DNA from: Anaerolineales bacterium
GTDB taxonomy: Bacteria; Chloroflexota; Anaerolineae; Anaerolineales; Anaerolineaceae
Assembly (NCBI GenBank): GCA_020060485.1
Contig: JAGVAB010000021.1
Location: 1 to 13,574 of the forward strand
Length of the DNA stretch: 13,574 bases
Direction: 5' to 3'
Shown here: positions 1 to 6,541 of the stretch, piece by piece
Numbering within the stretch: the first letter of the stretch is position 1
Layout of the letters: the number at the start of each line of letters is the position of its first letter
Notes under the pieces: model-generated
Told to the model about the DNA's origin: nothing
Databases searched by the model: none
The model's input: only the letters and a program-made list of their open reading frames with translations
Made by a program: the position numbers and the translations under genes

Positions 1-134
1 CAAAGCCAGGGCTGCCTGGCTCAGCGATCAATGGGATCACCTGGCTGCCCGTCGGGCTATTTTACCGTTGGCCATCTAACAACCTTTGAGTGCTCCCGCT
101 GCGGGCGGGTACACTAAAATGTTGTAGATTTTGT

Positions 135-222
135 CACTGCGAGGAGGGTTTTACCCGATGTGGCAATCCCCAACACGGCTTGGCCACAGTCGCTCACCTG
201 CACTCCCTGGAGCCTCGCAGTG
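135..222. repeat. Palindromic intergenic repeat with 10-bp arms
   Basis: CACTGCGAGG at 135-144 is matched by its exact reverse complement CCTCGCAGTG at 213-222. Just inside the left arm lie a GGAGGG tract and a GGCAATCCCC segment. The pattern of CACTGCGAGG followed by GGCAATCC resembles the dispersed intergenic REP-like elements carrying CATTGCGAGG and GCAATC that occur in many bacterial genomes; that resemblance is from memory. It lies downstream of the zinc-ribbon gene, outside any coding region. Confidence 0.5.
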
Positions 223-238
223 TGATTCTCCTTAAAAG

Positions 239-265
239 AACAGAGCTGCGGTTTTCGCGCAGCCC
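239..265 (-). terminator. Putative intrinsic terminator of the zinc-ribbon gene
   Basis: On the minus strand, about 20 bases after the stop codon at 286, GGGCTGCG and CGCAGCTC form an 8-bp stem with one G-T pair around a CGAAAAC loop (plus-strand arms 243-250 and 258-265). The stem is followed by a moderately T-rich TGTTCTTTT. The position and shape fit a terminator, although the T tract is interrupted. Confidence 0.55.
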
Positions 266-285
266 TGGCTTTGGAAGGGAGGGGG

Positions 286-930
286 TCAAATCTTGTGCCC
301 GCAGTCCATGCAGAACTTGGCATTGGGCTGCAATTTGGCGCCGCATTCCGGGCAGTGAACGGTCTGCGCCAGCTTGGCGCCGCAGCTCGGGCAGAACTTG
401 GCATTGCCGCTGAGCGGCTCGCTGCATTCCGGGCAGGAAGCGCGGATCGTCTCCCGCCAGTTGCCTTCGGCCAGTTTCTTGTCCTCTTCCGCCATTTTGG
501 CATGCGCCCAGATCTCTTCCACTGAGCGCGAAGATTGGGCGGCGCTCATTTCCACACCCAGGTCAGGCGCGCATTCTTTGCACAGGCCGCGCTTGTGATT
601 CCAGCAGCTTTTCTTGCACACCCAGGACATGCAGCGCGGGCATTGCTGAAAGTCACCCTTCATTTCGCCGGCGGCTTCCTGGAAGGCGTCGTCATGTGCT
701 TTCTCCCAGCTTGCCGAGCGGACGCGTTCTGTCAGGTCGGCGGCTGTGCCCAGGATGCCGCCAAAAACACTGCTGGCAGCACCCATCGCACCGGAAAGGG
801 TACCGGTAACGGATGGCTTGAAGCGCGTCCGGTAACCGGTACCGCAGCGATCACAAAAGAACTCAAACTGGAAGCCGCGGTCGGTGCTGAGATCGGAATA
901 ATTTCGAACAAATTCTATACGATCGGTCAT
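286..930 (-). CDS. Zinc-ribbon protein with paired C-terminal ribbons
   Basis: This is a 214-residue soluble protein rich in CxxC motifs. Residues 26-29 (CDRC) form a first knuckle. Residues 97-120 hold a cluster (CPRC, then C105, C109, CKEC at 117-120). Two near-identical ribbons close the protein: CPEC 166-169 with CPSC 180-183, and CPEC 193-196 with CMDC 207-210. Residues 41-62 are a glycine/alanine-rich stretch. The tail resembles the double zinc ribbons common in bacterial proteins of unknown role; binding of zinc is the only function I would assign. The frame opens with a TTG at 942, but the ATG at 930 is preceded by GGGAG at a 5-base spacing and is preferred. A TATAAT at complement(983-988) could be its -10 box. 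Confidence 0.85.
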   Translation of the reverse strand: MTDRIEFVRNYSDLSTDRGFQFEFFCDRCGTGYRTRFKPSVTGTLSGAMGAASSVFGGILGTAADLTERVRSASWEKAHDDAFQEAAGEMKGDFQQCPRCMSWVCKKSCWNHKRGLCKECAPDLGVEMSAAQSSRSVEEIWAHAKMAEEDKKLAEGNWRETIRASCPECSEPLSGNAKFCPSCGAKLAQTVHCPECGAKLQPNAKFCMDCGHKI

Positions 931-935
931 GTACA

Positions 936-988
936 CTCCCAAGATGTGATTCTGGAAATAGAGTAACTGTGGATTAAAAAATATTATA
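936..988 (-). promoter_or_regulatory. Candidate -10 box and RBS of the zinc-ribbon gene
   Basis: On the minus strand a perfect TATAAT lies at complement(983-988), about 50 bases before the ATG at 930, and GGGAG lies at complement(936-940). No good -35 hexamer is seen at 16-18 bases, so this is a weak or activator-dependent promoter at best. Confidence 0.35.
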
Positions 989-1079
989 CGCCCAGATGAA
1001 TAAAATCGTGTGGGTAATTTGCCCGATGCAGGGTAATCGCATTTGAGCGTTCAACATTTGCCTCAGTCGAAAAATAAAG

Positions 1080-1120
1080 GGGTGTGATAAAAATTTGCGC
1101 AGCAAATTTTTATCACACCC
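1080..1120. repeat. Perfect 19-bp hairpin with a 3-base loop
   Basis: Bases 1080-1098 are exactly complementary to 1102-1120, leaving a loop of only three bases (GCA). On the minus strand the stem is followed by CTTTATTTTTCG. On the plus strand an eight-T run occurs seven bases after the stem. It could be a bidirectional terminator, but the stem is unusually long and AT-rich in its core. A small palindromic mobile repeat is the alternative. Confidence 0.8.
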
Positions 1121-1162
1121 TATTCAGTTTTTTTTGCACGTCGCGTCGTGATTGTGGGCGGC

Positions 1163-1196
1163 AAAAAAGAGCGGAACACCTGAAATTTTCGCTCTT
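1163..1196 (-). terminator. Intrinsic terminator downstream of the GNAT gene
   Basis: On the minus strand AAGAGCG and CGCTCTT (plus-strand positions 1190-1196 and 1167-1173) form a 7-bp stem around a 16-base loop, immediately followed by TTTT. It lies about 50 bases after the GNAT stop codon at 1247. A second, longer hairpin follows at 1120-1080. Confidence 0.6.
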
Positions 1197-1246
1197 ATCG
1201 TTGGCCACTATTCCTAATGCGATTGCCCTATACCCGATGTTTGCGA

Positions 1247-1687
1247 TCAGCGCAGCCGCAATTGGTAAAGGTTGGTCTCATGGCGTTGAAAGCCCAGCTT
1301 CTGGTAAAGGCGGTTGGCCGCCACCCGCGCCGGATTCGAGGTGAGATGAATGGAACCGACCCCCGCCTGACGCGCATACCCGATCAGGGCCAGGGTCAGC
1401 GCTTCGCCAATGCCCTGGCCGCGCAGAGCTTCATCCACCACCACATCCTCGATCCAGGCTTTCAGGCCGCTGGGCACGCACAAGATGACCACCGCCCCCA
1501 TGCCAACAATGTCTCCATTGGGTCGGCGCGCCAGGAACAGGCAGGTAGTTCCTGCTTTCAACATACCTTCCAACTCGCTCAGGCTGGGCGGCGTAGCGGA
1601 AGTTAACTGTGCCATCAGGCATGTCATTGCTGCCAGGAGTTCTTCGCTGGCATCGCGGGCCTGTTCGAGGTGGATATCTGGGTGCAT
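1247..1687 (-). CDS. GNAT family N-acetyltransferase
   Basis: This is a 146-residue single-domain GNAT, the usual length for the family, predicted to transfer an acetyl group from acetyl-CoA to an amine. The acetyl-CoA pyrophosphate-binding motif A is clear: the beta strand WIEDVVVDEALRG at 78-90 leads into RGQGIGEAL at 89-97. The C-terminal NPARVAANRLYQKLGF segment (118-133) is the classic motif B. The acceptor substrate cannot be told from sequence. The open frame continues upstream to 1942, but that extension overlaps the end of the permease gene and has no GNAT character. The ATG at 1687 is preceded by CGAGG at a sensible distance. It is a single-gene unit, and its upstream region is where the flanking repeat of the export module begins. 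Confidence 0.9.
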   Translation of the reverse strand: MHPDIHLEQARDASEELLAAMTCLMAQLTSATPPSLSELEGMLKAGTTCLFLARRPNGDIVGMGAVVILCVPSGLKAWIEDVVVDEALRGQGIGEALTLALIGYARQAGVGSIHLTSNPARVAANRLYQKLGFQRHETNLYQLRLR

Positions 1688-1759
1688 GAGGGCCTCGTTT
1701 GTGAATATGATTAGGTGCTGGCAACCATGGCTGAAGTTGTCACTACAATGCGGTATTTT

Positions 1760-1792
1760 AATTTCTCTTATTGTACCTGTTTCCTGATCCCG
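1760..1792. repeat. Left copy of the 33-bp repeat bracketing the export module
   Basis: This copy matches 5861-5893 at 29 of 33 positions without gaps, and the last 18 bases (1775-1792) are identical. The sequence outside the two copies is unrelated. It lies between the GNAT start codon and the hairpin that follows the last permease gene. Confidence 0.85.
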
Positions 1793-1824
1793 CATCCTCC
1801 CATATCTGATGATAGGGGAGGATG
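1793..1824. repeat. 14-bp hairpin directly after the last permease gene
   Basis: CATCCTCCC at 1793-1801 pairs with GGGAGGATG at 1816-1824. The stem continues inward through 1803-1806 and 1811-1814 to a four-base loop, with one mismatch (1802/1815). On the minus strand it starts at the base next to the permease stop codon (1825-1827) but has no T tract after it. It therefore looks like an mRNA 3'-end stabiliser, a rho-dependent end, or the terminal palindrome of the inserted block. It abuts the 33-bp repeat exactly. Confidence 0.7.
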
Positions 1825-2904
1825 TCACTTCACCTTCGCAACAGGCGCGGAACGAACTGCAAAGCGACCCTTTTGGCGAATGACCGCAAGCAAAAGGGTC
1901 TGAAAGAGCACGAATATACCAAGCAAAGCCGCGATTTCCCACGCATCGGCAGGCTTGAAGCTGCCATCGGAAAGCTTGAGGAGCGGGGAGAAGAAGTAGT
2001 AAGTCGGAAAAAGCTTCGGGAGCCAGCCCGGTGTCTTCGGGAACAGATTAAGTATGGCCGGGGCATACATCAGCAGCATCAAGCTTTGCGCAAGTGTTGT
2101 TACCGATTTCATATCTCTCGAGACAAACCCGATGATGCAACCGAAGCACGAAGCAGACATCGCGATAATTGCAAGCACGGCAAGCAGTGGTGCCGTATTG
2201 ATGGAAAGGCTCTGGTTCAGCGCCAGTATCATCAGCCCCATTAGAAAGCTGACAAGTCCCCCGAGTAGCATTTTCGCCCATAGAACTTCATAGGTATTAA
2301 CGGGTGCAGCAAGAAGGGCCTGCAAGGTCTTTCGCTGTTTGTCATCGATCAGGGATGTAGCGGGAATGAATATGCCACCCATCATCACGGCGATCAGCAC
2401 GACCAGCGGAAGCAGGCGATAGTACCAGGGCTTGATGTCCGCACCGCCAAGTGGCTCAGTGGTGATTTCTATGACCGGTTCCCTGTTTTGCAATGCCACC
2501 ACTCCCTTTTGCAGCAATATGAATGCCTGAACGCGTCGCTGCAGCGGGGATGAGCCACCGATGAAGATTTTCATTTCCGTCTCTTCGGAGGAGTTGACCA
2601 ATTCATCAAAGCCGGGCGACAGTATGATTGCCATATCCAGCTTTCCAGCTTCCAGCCTGCTAAGCATATCGTCCTGGGCTGGATAACGGCTGACTTGCGC
2701 GTTTTGCACAAAGGGCTGCACCAGCTTGGAGTTTTCGTTTTCGAGCAGACCGATTTTAGGTTTGCCTATGGACATCTGGCCGAAGACAAGGTATATGATC
2801 AACCATAGGCTCAACGGCGCTAAAAACAGCTGGAAGACAAGAAAGCTCTTTAAGCACATCTTCAGGTCGTGGAGAAACAATGAAAAAATATTTCTTATTG
2901 ACAT
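1825..2904 (-). CDS. ABC-2 type export permease, second subunit
   Basis: A 359-residue integral membrane protein of the ABC-2 type (ABC2_membrane_3-like). One N-terminal membrane segment lies at about residues 18-42. It is followed by an extracytoplasmic domain of about 120 residues, then five to six membrane segments from about residue 165 to the end. The cytoplasmic coupling sequence DDKQRKTLQALLAAPV between the second and third segments is typical: such permeases have an E/D-K-x-R-K/S-T pattern there. It is the last gene of a minus-strand operon and overlaps the upstream permease by 10 bases, implying translational coupling. With the paralogous permease it would form a heterodimeric export channel driven by the ATPase. 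The substrate is unknown; drug, lipid, peptide or Na+ export are all known for relatives. Confidence 0.88.
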   Translation of the reverse strand: MSIRNIFSLFLHDLKMCLKSFLVFQLFLAPLSLWLIIYLVFGQMSIGKPKIGLLENENSKLVQPFVQNAQVSRYPAQDDMLSRLEAGKLDMAIILSPGFDELVNSSEETEMKIFIGGSSPLQRRVQAFILLQKGVVALQNREPVIEITTEPLGGADIKPWYYRLLPLVVLIAVMMGGIFIPATSLIDDKQRKTLQALLAAPVNTYEVLWAKMLLGGLVSFLMGLMILALNQSLSINTAPLLAVLAIIAMSASCFGCIIGFVSRDMKSVTTLAQSLMLLMYAPAILNLFPKTPGWLPKLFPTYYFFSPLLKLSDGSFKPADAWEIAALLGIFVLFQTLLLAVIRQKGRFAVRSAPVAKVK

Positions 2905-3980
2905 TGTATTTTCCTGCGAATACAGAGCATCCCGGCGGTCAGGAAAGCGGCCGCTGTGATGCTCAGCGCAATAATCTGAGCTGTGACTTCTTGCCAGATC
3001 ACCTCGCGGTTAATTAAGAGGTTCATGCTGTCAGCGAGTATATAGGTCGGAATGACACGCATCCACGGAGACAGCATCCCCGGGAACAGTACGCCCAACA
3101 ACGGCACCATCATGATAATCATCGCAAAAACGCCCTTGGATACCAAGGACATCATATCGATGGAAAACGCGGCAAGCAGGGCCGAAACGCCCGTCGTCAG
3201 CACTGCACCGGTAAAAATGACCCACAGAACAGCTGGAACCTGTGCAACCAGAGCGCCAGTGGCGGCAAGGTATATCAGGATCTGCAGAAATATAATGGAT
3301 ATCCCCGCCAGGTTTTTTGCCAAAAGAAATTCTCCCATGCCGACCGGGGCCGCCAGAACAGCCTTGATGCTTCTGCTCTCTTTTTCCTCAACCAGTGAAA
3401 TCCCCAATGAAAACACCTCCATGACAAGCAGCACGCTGACCATCAGCGGTATCATCTGGTTTTTGAAAGGCACGGTGTTCTCCAGTATATTCTCGCCGAC
3501 AAAGATCTCCTTTGTTGCGATGTTCAGCGTAGAATCCTGCATACGGTAGGTCATCTCGCTGAACACAATCTCTATAATGAACGATATGGAACGAACATAC
3601 TCGTCAGCCAAACCGGGCACGGTATACAGAGTTACATCTGCCGTTTTGCCATCTTCAATATCCTGCAATATTTTCTCGGTGATGATAATCCCCGCAGTAT
3701 GCCCACCGCTTTTTACCGAATTCATGAGCGCTTGGGCTGACGGCATGCGCTCATACCGGACCGCTTCGACGCCTTCGTCCCATGCGCTGAAAAATGCGGA
3801 CGCGTCCACCTCTGAATAGACTGCGATCGATGGCTCTTCCTGGGATAACTCCGCTGGCAGCACATAGTGCAGGGCGATTAACGCGGCAAGTGGCACCAAA
3901 CTGAAGATCAGGAATATTTTATTGCGCAACAAAAGCCTGTATTCCTTACCTAAAAGAATGAGGATTGTTCTTGCAATCAT
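2895..3980 (-). CDS. ABC-2 type export permease, first subunit
   Basis: A 361-residue permease with the same plan as its neighbour: an N-terminal membrane segment at about residues 22-43, an extracytoplasmic region to about residue 170, then five to six membrane helices. The motif VEEKESRSIKAVLAAPV marks the cytoplasmic loop contacting the ATPase and matches ABC-2 exporters. The ATG at 3980 overlaps the ATPase stop codon as ATGA, and the stop overlaps the next permease start, so the three genes are tightly coupled. The gene order TetR, ATPase, permease, permease recalls the Escherichia coli CecR-YbhFSR export system, but no HlyD-type membrane fusion gene is present, which fits a cell without a classical outer membrane. 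Substrate unknown. Confidence 0.88.
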   Translation of the reverse strand: MIARTILILLGKEYRLLLRNKIFLIFSLVPLAALIALHYVLPAELSQEEPSIAVYSEVDASAFFSAWDEGVEAVRYERMPSAQALMNSVKSGGHTAGIIITEKILQDIEDGKTADVTLYTVPGLADEYVRSISFIIEIVFSEMTYRMQDSTLNIATKEIFVGENILENTVPFKNQMIPLMVSVLLVMEVFSLGISLVEEKESRSIKAVLAAPVGMGEFLLAKNLAGISIIFLQILIYLAATGALVAQVPAVLWVIFTGAVLTTGVSALLAAFSIDMMSLVSKGVFAMIIMMVPLLGVLFPGMLSPWMRVIPTYILADSMNLLINREVIWQEVTAQIIALSITAAAFLTAGMLCIRRKIQCQ

Positions 3981-4840
3981 CCCGCAAGCCCTCTTCCGGT
4001 AATCTGTATGAATATATCTTCCAGCGTGGCTTCCTTGCTATGTACGGTAAGCACCTTGCGGTTCTCGAACAGGTCACGCAACTTCTCCCCCGAGGATGGC
4101 TGATCCATGGGAAGCTGGATCGTTTCCTTGCTGCCGTCCCCGTTTAACACATCCACAAAGAGCAATTGCCTGCCGTACTGGAGCTTCAAGTTATAAGGCG
4201 TGTCCAGTGCAACGATTTTTCCGCCAGTTATAAAAGCGACCCTGTCGGAAAGCTTATCCGCATCGGCCATATCATGCGTAGTCAGCAGTATTGCCGCGCC
4301 GCGCCGCTTTTCTTCGAGTATGATTTTGCGGAGCGCCTCGGCGGATACCGGGTCAAGTCCGCTGGCCGGCTCATCCAGAAATAGAACGTCGGGCGTGTTG
4401 ATCAAAGCGCGCGCCAACATTAGGCGCTGCTTCAGGCCTTTGGAGTATTTGGCGACTTTTTCGTTCATTCGGTCACCCAGGCCGACCTTTTCCAGAATAT
4501 GTTCCGGCTTAAATCCGTTGATCCGGAACAGCTTCGCAAAAAACACCAGGTTCTCTTTTGCAGTCAGCTGCTCATACAGGTTGGGCTGTTCGAAACACAC
4601 TCCGATGCGCCGCTTCACATCCTTCGGAAATTTACGCACATCAATCCCCAGTATTCTTGCGTTGCCGGATTTGGCAGTTATCTGCCCGGTCAACATTTGG
4701 ATCGTAGTGGATTTTCCCGCCCCATTCGGACCAAGAAAGCCGAGAATCTCTCCCCTTGATACGTTAAAACTAATGTCGTTGACAGCCAGGATATCGCCGT
4801 AATGGTAGACTAAATTGACAGCTTCAATGTATTTTTCCAA
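3977..4840 (-). CDS. ABC exporter ATP-binding subunit
   Basis: A 287-residue cytoplasmic ATPase that powers the two following permeases. All nucleotide-binding motifs are intact: Walker A GPNGAGKST (37-45), Q-loop glutamine at 85 in CFEQPN, signature YSKGLKQ (132-138), Walker B DVLFLDEP (151-158), D-loop SGLDP and H-loop histidine 189 in TTHD. The YSKGxKQR signature in place of LSGGQ is standard for CcmA/NatA/DrrA-type exporters, so it is not a defect. The C-terminal 65 residues form the usual accessory domain of this subfamily. Translation starts at a TTG (4840), supported by AAGGAG eight bases upstream. The gene begins 66 bases after the tetR stop codon. Confidence 0.92.
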   Translation of the reverse strand: MEKYIEAVNLVYHYGDILAVNDISFNVSRGEILGFLGPNGAGKSTTIQMLTGQITAKSGNARILGIDVRKFPKDVKRRIGVCFEQPNLYEQLTAKENLVFFAKLFRINGFKPEHILEKVGLGDRMNEKVAKYSKGLKQRLMLARALINTPDVLFLDEPASGLDPVSAEALRKIILEEKRRGAAILLTTHDMADADKLSDRVAFITGGKIVALDTPYNLKLQYGRQLLFVDVLNGDGSKETIQLPMDQPSSGEKLRDLFENRKVLTVHSKEATLEDIFIQITGRGLAG

Positions 4841-4906
4841 GCTTATTCTCCTTCCGTGTCACACGCTAATGATTGAATATTGGCTAAAGCAAGTATTGGG
4901 ATGCCG

Positions 4907-5452
4907 CTATTTTGCCAGAAGGCCGTGAAAATACAGTGTCCTCAACTGCCTGTGCAGCTCATTAAAATCGGGAACCTCGCCTCTCCAGCTGCCGTCAACC
5001 GCGATTTCATTCAGTTTTTCGGCAGCCAGCCAGATAAGCCCGGGGGACAGATCTTCGCGAACTTCGCCCTTCTCCTGTGCCGCCAGTATGTTCTTCATGA
5101 AGCGTTTCTTCATCTCTCTCTTGGTCTCTTCAAAAGAAATGATGTCCTCGATGAATTCGCTTTGCATCTGAGAGAAAAATTCAACCCGCCACTTTGTCAT
5201 CAAGTCTACTTTTTCGGAAAATGGCATATCCAACCCTACGATTTCATCGTACTTTGCAAAGCCTGTATTCATCAGATCATCGCGGATGTGCCGCACCACG
5301 GCCTCCTTGTTCTCAAAGTATTTGTAGAAGGTCACCTTGCTGACATTGGCCTTCCGGCAGATTTCCTCAACCGTGACCCGTTTCACACCATGCTTGAAGA
5401 ACAGGGATTTGGCCGTTTCAACCAGCTGTAGAAATTTTTCGTTTTTGGTCAT
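4907..5452 (-). CDS. TetR family transcriptional regulator
   Basis: A 181-residue one-component repressor. The N-terminal TetR helix-turn-helix is clear at residues 25-46 (VTVEEICRKANVSKVTFYKYF), followed by the FENKEAV continuation typical of the family. The C-terminal 130 residues are helical and divergent, as expected for a ligand-binding and dimerisation domain. It is the first gene of the export operon, so it most likely represses its own promoter and the ATPase and permease genes until a transported compound binds. An AT-rich promoter with a 12-bp palindrome lies directly upstream (5514-5542). The inducer cannot be deduced. Confidence 0.92.
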   Translation of the reverse strand: MTKNEKFLQLVETAKSLFFKHGVKRVTVEEICRKANVSKVTFYKYFENKEAVVRHIRDDLMNTGFAKYDEIVGLDMPFSEKVDLMTKWRVEFFSQMQSEFIEDIISFEETKREMKKRFMKNILAAQEKGEVREDLSPGLIWLAAEKLNEIAVDGSWRGEVPDFNELHRQLRTLYFHGLLAK

Positions 5453-5513
5453 TGATCAATCACCATTTGAATGAATATTTACGAAATAGAAATAATATAC
5501 GAATTACGTTAAT

Positions 5514-5542
5514 ATAATATATTATCGTTTTTTTATTGTCAA
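5514..5542 (-). promoter_or_regulatory. Promoter of the tetR-export operon with palindrome
   Basis: On the minus strand a consensus -35 TTGACA at complement(5537-5542) is followed after 17 bases by TATTAT at complement(5514-5519), about 60 bases before the tetR start codon. The 12-base perfect palindrome ATAATATATTAT (5514-5525) covers the -10 box and is a candidate TetR operator, although palindromes made only of A and T can arise by chance. The -35 box overlaps the 5' edge of the tnpB remnant frame. Confidence 0.65.
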
Positions 5543-5727
5543 TAGATAATCAATATGATTTGTTGATAAGAAACGAGCGCGGGGAAATCGTGGAAAAAGA
5601 CTTGTCAGTGCGGACGCATGAAAGTCCGTGCTGTGGATTAGTTCTTGACCGGGATTTGAACGCTGCCCGAAATATTCTGCAAAAAGCGTTCTACGCGCCT
5701 GGATCGGGCGTTCATGACCTAACGTGA
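5536..5727 (+). pseudogene. tnpB: 3' remnant of an IS200/IS605-type TnpB gene
   Basis: Only the last ~60 codons of a TnpB-like RNA-guided nuclease survive. The hallmark is PCCGLVLDRDLNAARNIL, the zinc-knuckle end plus the RuvC-III DRDxNAA motif with its catalytic aspartate. Upstream, RNERGEIVEKDLSVRTHESPCCG aligns with the family pattern CxxCG...CPxCG. Three of the four zinc-binding cysteines have become R, R and S, leaving one. The RuvC-I and RuvC-II parts and any tnpA are absent. The nominal TTG start is simply where the frame opens, inside the tetR promoter. It cannot be active as a nuclease; it marks a past mobile element at the right end of the export module. Confidence 0.8.
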
Positions 5728-5860
5728 GCGGCTACGTCGAGCGTGTCTTGAAAAGCTATTGTTTTTGAGCGATAGAGTGATCACTACCCCCCTCTCAGTG
5801 GCTTCTATTTTTTAAGTTGTCTCAAAGTATTGGCATCTATCAACTGCCAGGGTTGTTCCC
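5728..5860. other. Probable right-end debris of the TnpB element
   Basis: No gene is seen. A small hairpin (CTATTG 5756-5761 with CGATAG 5770-5775, one T-G pair) follows the tnpB stop by about 30 bases. In intact IS200/IS605 elements this place holds the right-end hairpin and the omega RNA 3' end. The assignment rests on position only, because the insertion boundary cannot be fixed. Confidence 0.3.
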
Positions 5861-5893
5861 AATTTCTTATGTTGCACCTGTTTCCTGATCCCG
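5861..5893. repeat. Right copy of the 33-bp repeat bracketing the export module
   Basis: This copy pairs with 1760-1792 (29/33 identical, last 18 bases exact, same orientation). It ends 17 bases before the -35 box of the padR promoter. The ~4.1 kb between the copies contains exactly the export module and the tnpB remnant. Confidence 0.85.
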
Positions 5894-5910
5894 AATTTCC
5901 TTTTCCCTCC

Positions 5911-5953
5911 TTGACAACTCCGCCGAATCTCACTATACTCACCGAGTGAGTAT
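5911..5953 (+). promoter_or_regulatory. padR operon promoter with overlapping palindromic operator
   Basis: A consensus -35 TTGACA (5911-5916) and a near-consensus -10 TATACT (5934-5939) are separated by exactly 17 bases. The 19-base sequence ATACTCACCGAGTGAGTAT (5935-5953) is a perfect inverted repeat of 8-base arms around CGA, and it covers the -10 box and the likely transcription start. PadR regulators commonly repress their own operon from such a site. The RBS GGAGG (5954-5958) follows directly. Confidence 0.85.
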
Positions 5954-5965
5954 GGAGGTAAATGT

Positions 5966-6541
5966 GTGAAAACATCCAAACCCGCCAGCAATCTCTCTCC
6001 CGAATACCCCCTGCTGGGTCTTTTGGCCCGGCAGCCGGCGCATGGCTATGAACTGCATCAGCGCCTGGTGGAGGAGTTTGGCCACACCTGGCATATCAGT
6101 CTCAGCCAGACCTACAACATTCTCAAGCGCCTGGAAAGCCAGGGCGTCATCTCCGGTGAAGACCAGAATCAGGAAAACCGCCCCGCCCGGCGGTATTTTC
6201 AACTTACCACGCTGGGACGCGAGCGGTTCGAGGCCTGGCTTGATTCCACCGTTGGATGCAGTACGCGCGCCATCCGTATCGAATTCCTCACCCGCCTGGC
6301 CTTTGCCGAAAGTCTGCGTCCGCAGCTTGTACCGCAGCTCCTGGCGCGGCAGATCACCGAAGTGGAAAACGGCCTGGCACAGCTGGAAGATGCCCTGCAA
6401 AAACTTCCCGCCGCACAAACCTACAACCGCCTGGCCTTGCATCTGCGCGTGCGCCAGCTTGCGCCCATGCTGGACTGGCTGATAGCATGCCAGACCGCCT
6501 GGCAGCAAGAGGCAAGTTTCCAATCCATTTCGTCACCCTGA
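5966..6541 (+). CDS. PadR family transcriptional regulator
   Basis: A 191-residue repressor. Residues 15-90 form the PadR winged helix: PLLGLLARQPAHGYELHQRL, then LSQTYNILKRLESQGVI (recognition helix and start of the wing) and RRYFQLTTLGRERFEAWL (wing strand). The C-terminal ~100 residues are helical, matching the longer PadR subgroup with a dimerising C-terminal domain. The GTG at 5966 is chosen because GGAGG lies seven bases upstream; no other start fits the domain. It is the first gene of the importer operon and most likely acts on the palindrome at 5935-5953. The ligand is not known; by context it may sense the imported substrate or a related stress. Confidence 0.92.
   Translation: MKTSKPASNLSPEYPLLGLLARQPAHGYELHQRLVEEFGHTWHISLSQTYNILKRLESQGVISGEDQNQENRPARRYFQLTTLGRERFEAWLDSTVGCSTRAIRIEFLTRLAFAESLRPQLVPQLLARQITEVENGLAQLEDALQKLPAAQTYNRLALHLRVRQLAPMLDWLIACQTAWQQEASFQSISSP

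Larger units (their letters stand above)
1..285. other. Non-coding stretch at the left edge
   Basis: I see no convincing gene here; the open frames are short and lack codon structure. The first 50 bases contain CCTGGCT twice (15-21 and 41-47) within an imperfect dyad. A palindromic repeat (135-222) and a terminator-like hairpin (243-265) are listed separately. The left end may be the tail of a neighbouring element cut by the window. Confidence 0.5.
943..1246. other. Intergenic region between the GNAT and zinc-ribbon genes
   Basis: About 300 bases without a supported gene. Read on the minus strand it holds, in order, the probable terminator of the GNAT gene (1163-1196), a perfect 19-bp hairpin (1080-1120) and the promoter region of the zinc-ribbon gene. 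The plus-strand open frames starting at 1084 and 1217 run through the hairpin or opposite the GNAT gene and are not credible. Confidence 0.6.

Noticed and set aside
906..932. Similarity to 11513-11539 (shared TTCTATACGAT) hinting at another RHS scrap
   Set aside because: Only 11 bases match exactly. The segment is the coding start of the zinc-ribbon gene on the other strand, and the reading frames do not agree.
1688..1942. N-terminal extension of the GNAT gene
   Set aside because: It crosses the hairpin and the 33-bp repeat and overlaps the permease 3' end, and it has no GNAT sequence features.
3977..4840. Signature YSKGLKQ read as a damaged ABC signature
   Set aside because: This variant is normal for CcmA/NatA/DrrA-type exporter ATPases, and all other motifs are intact.
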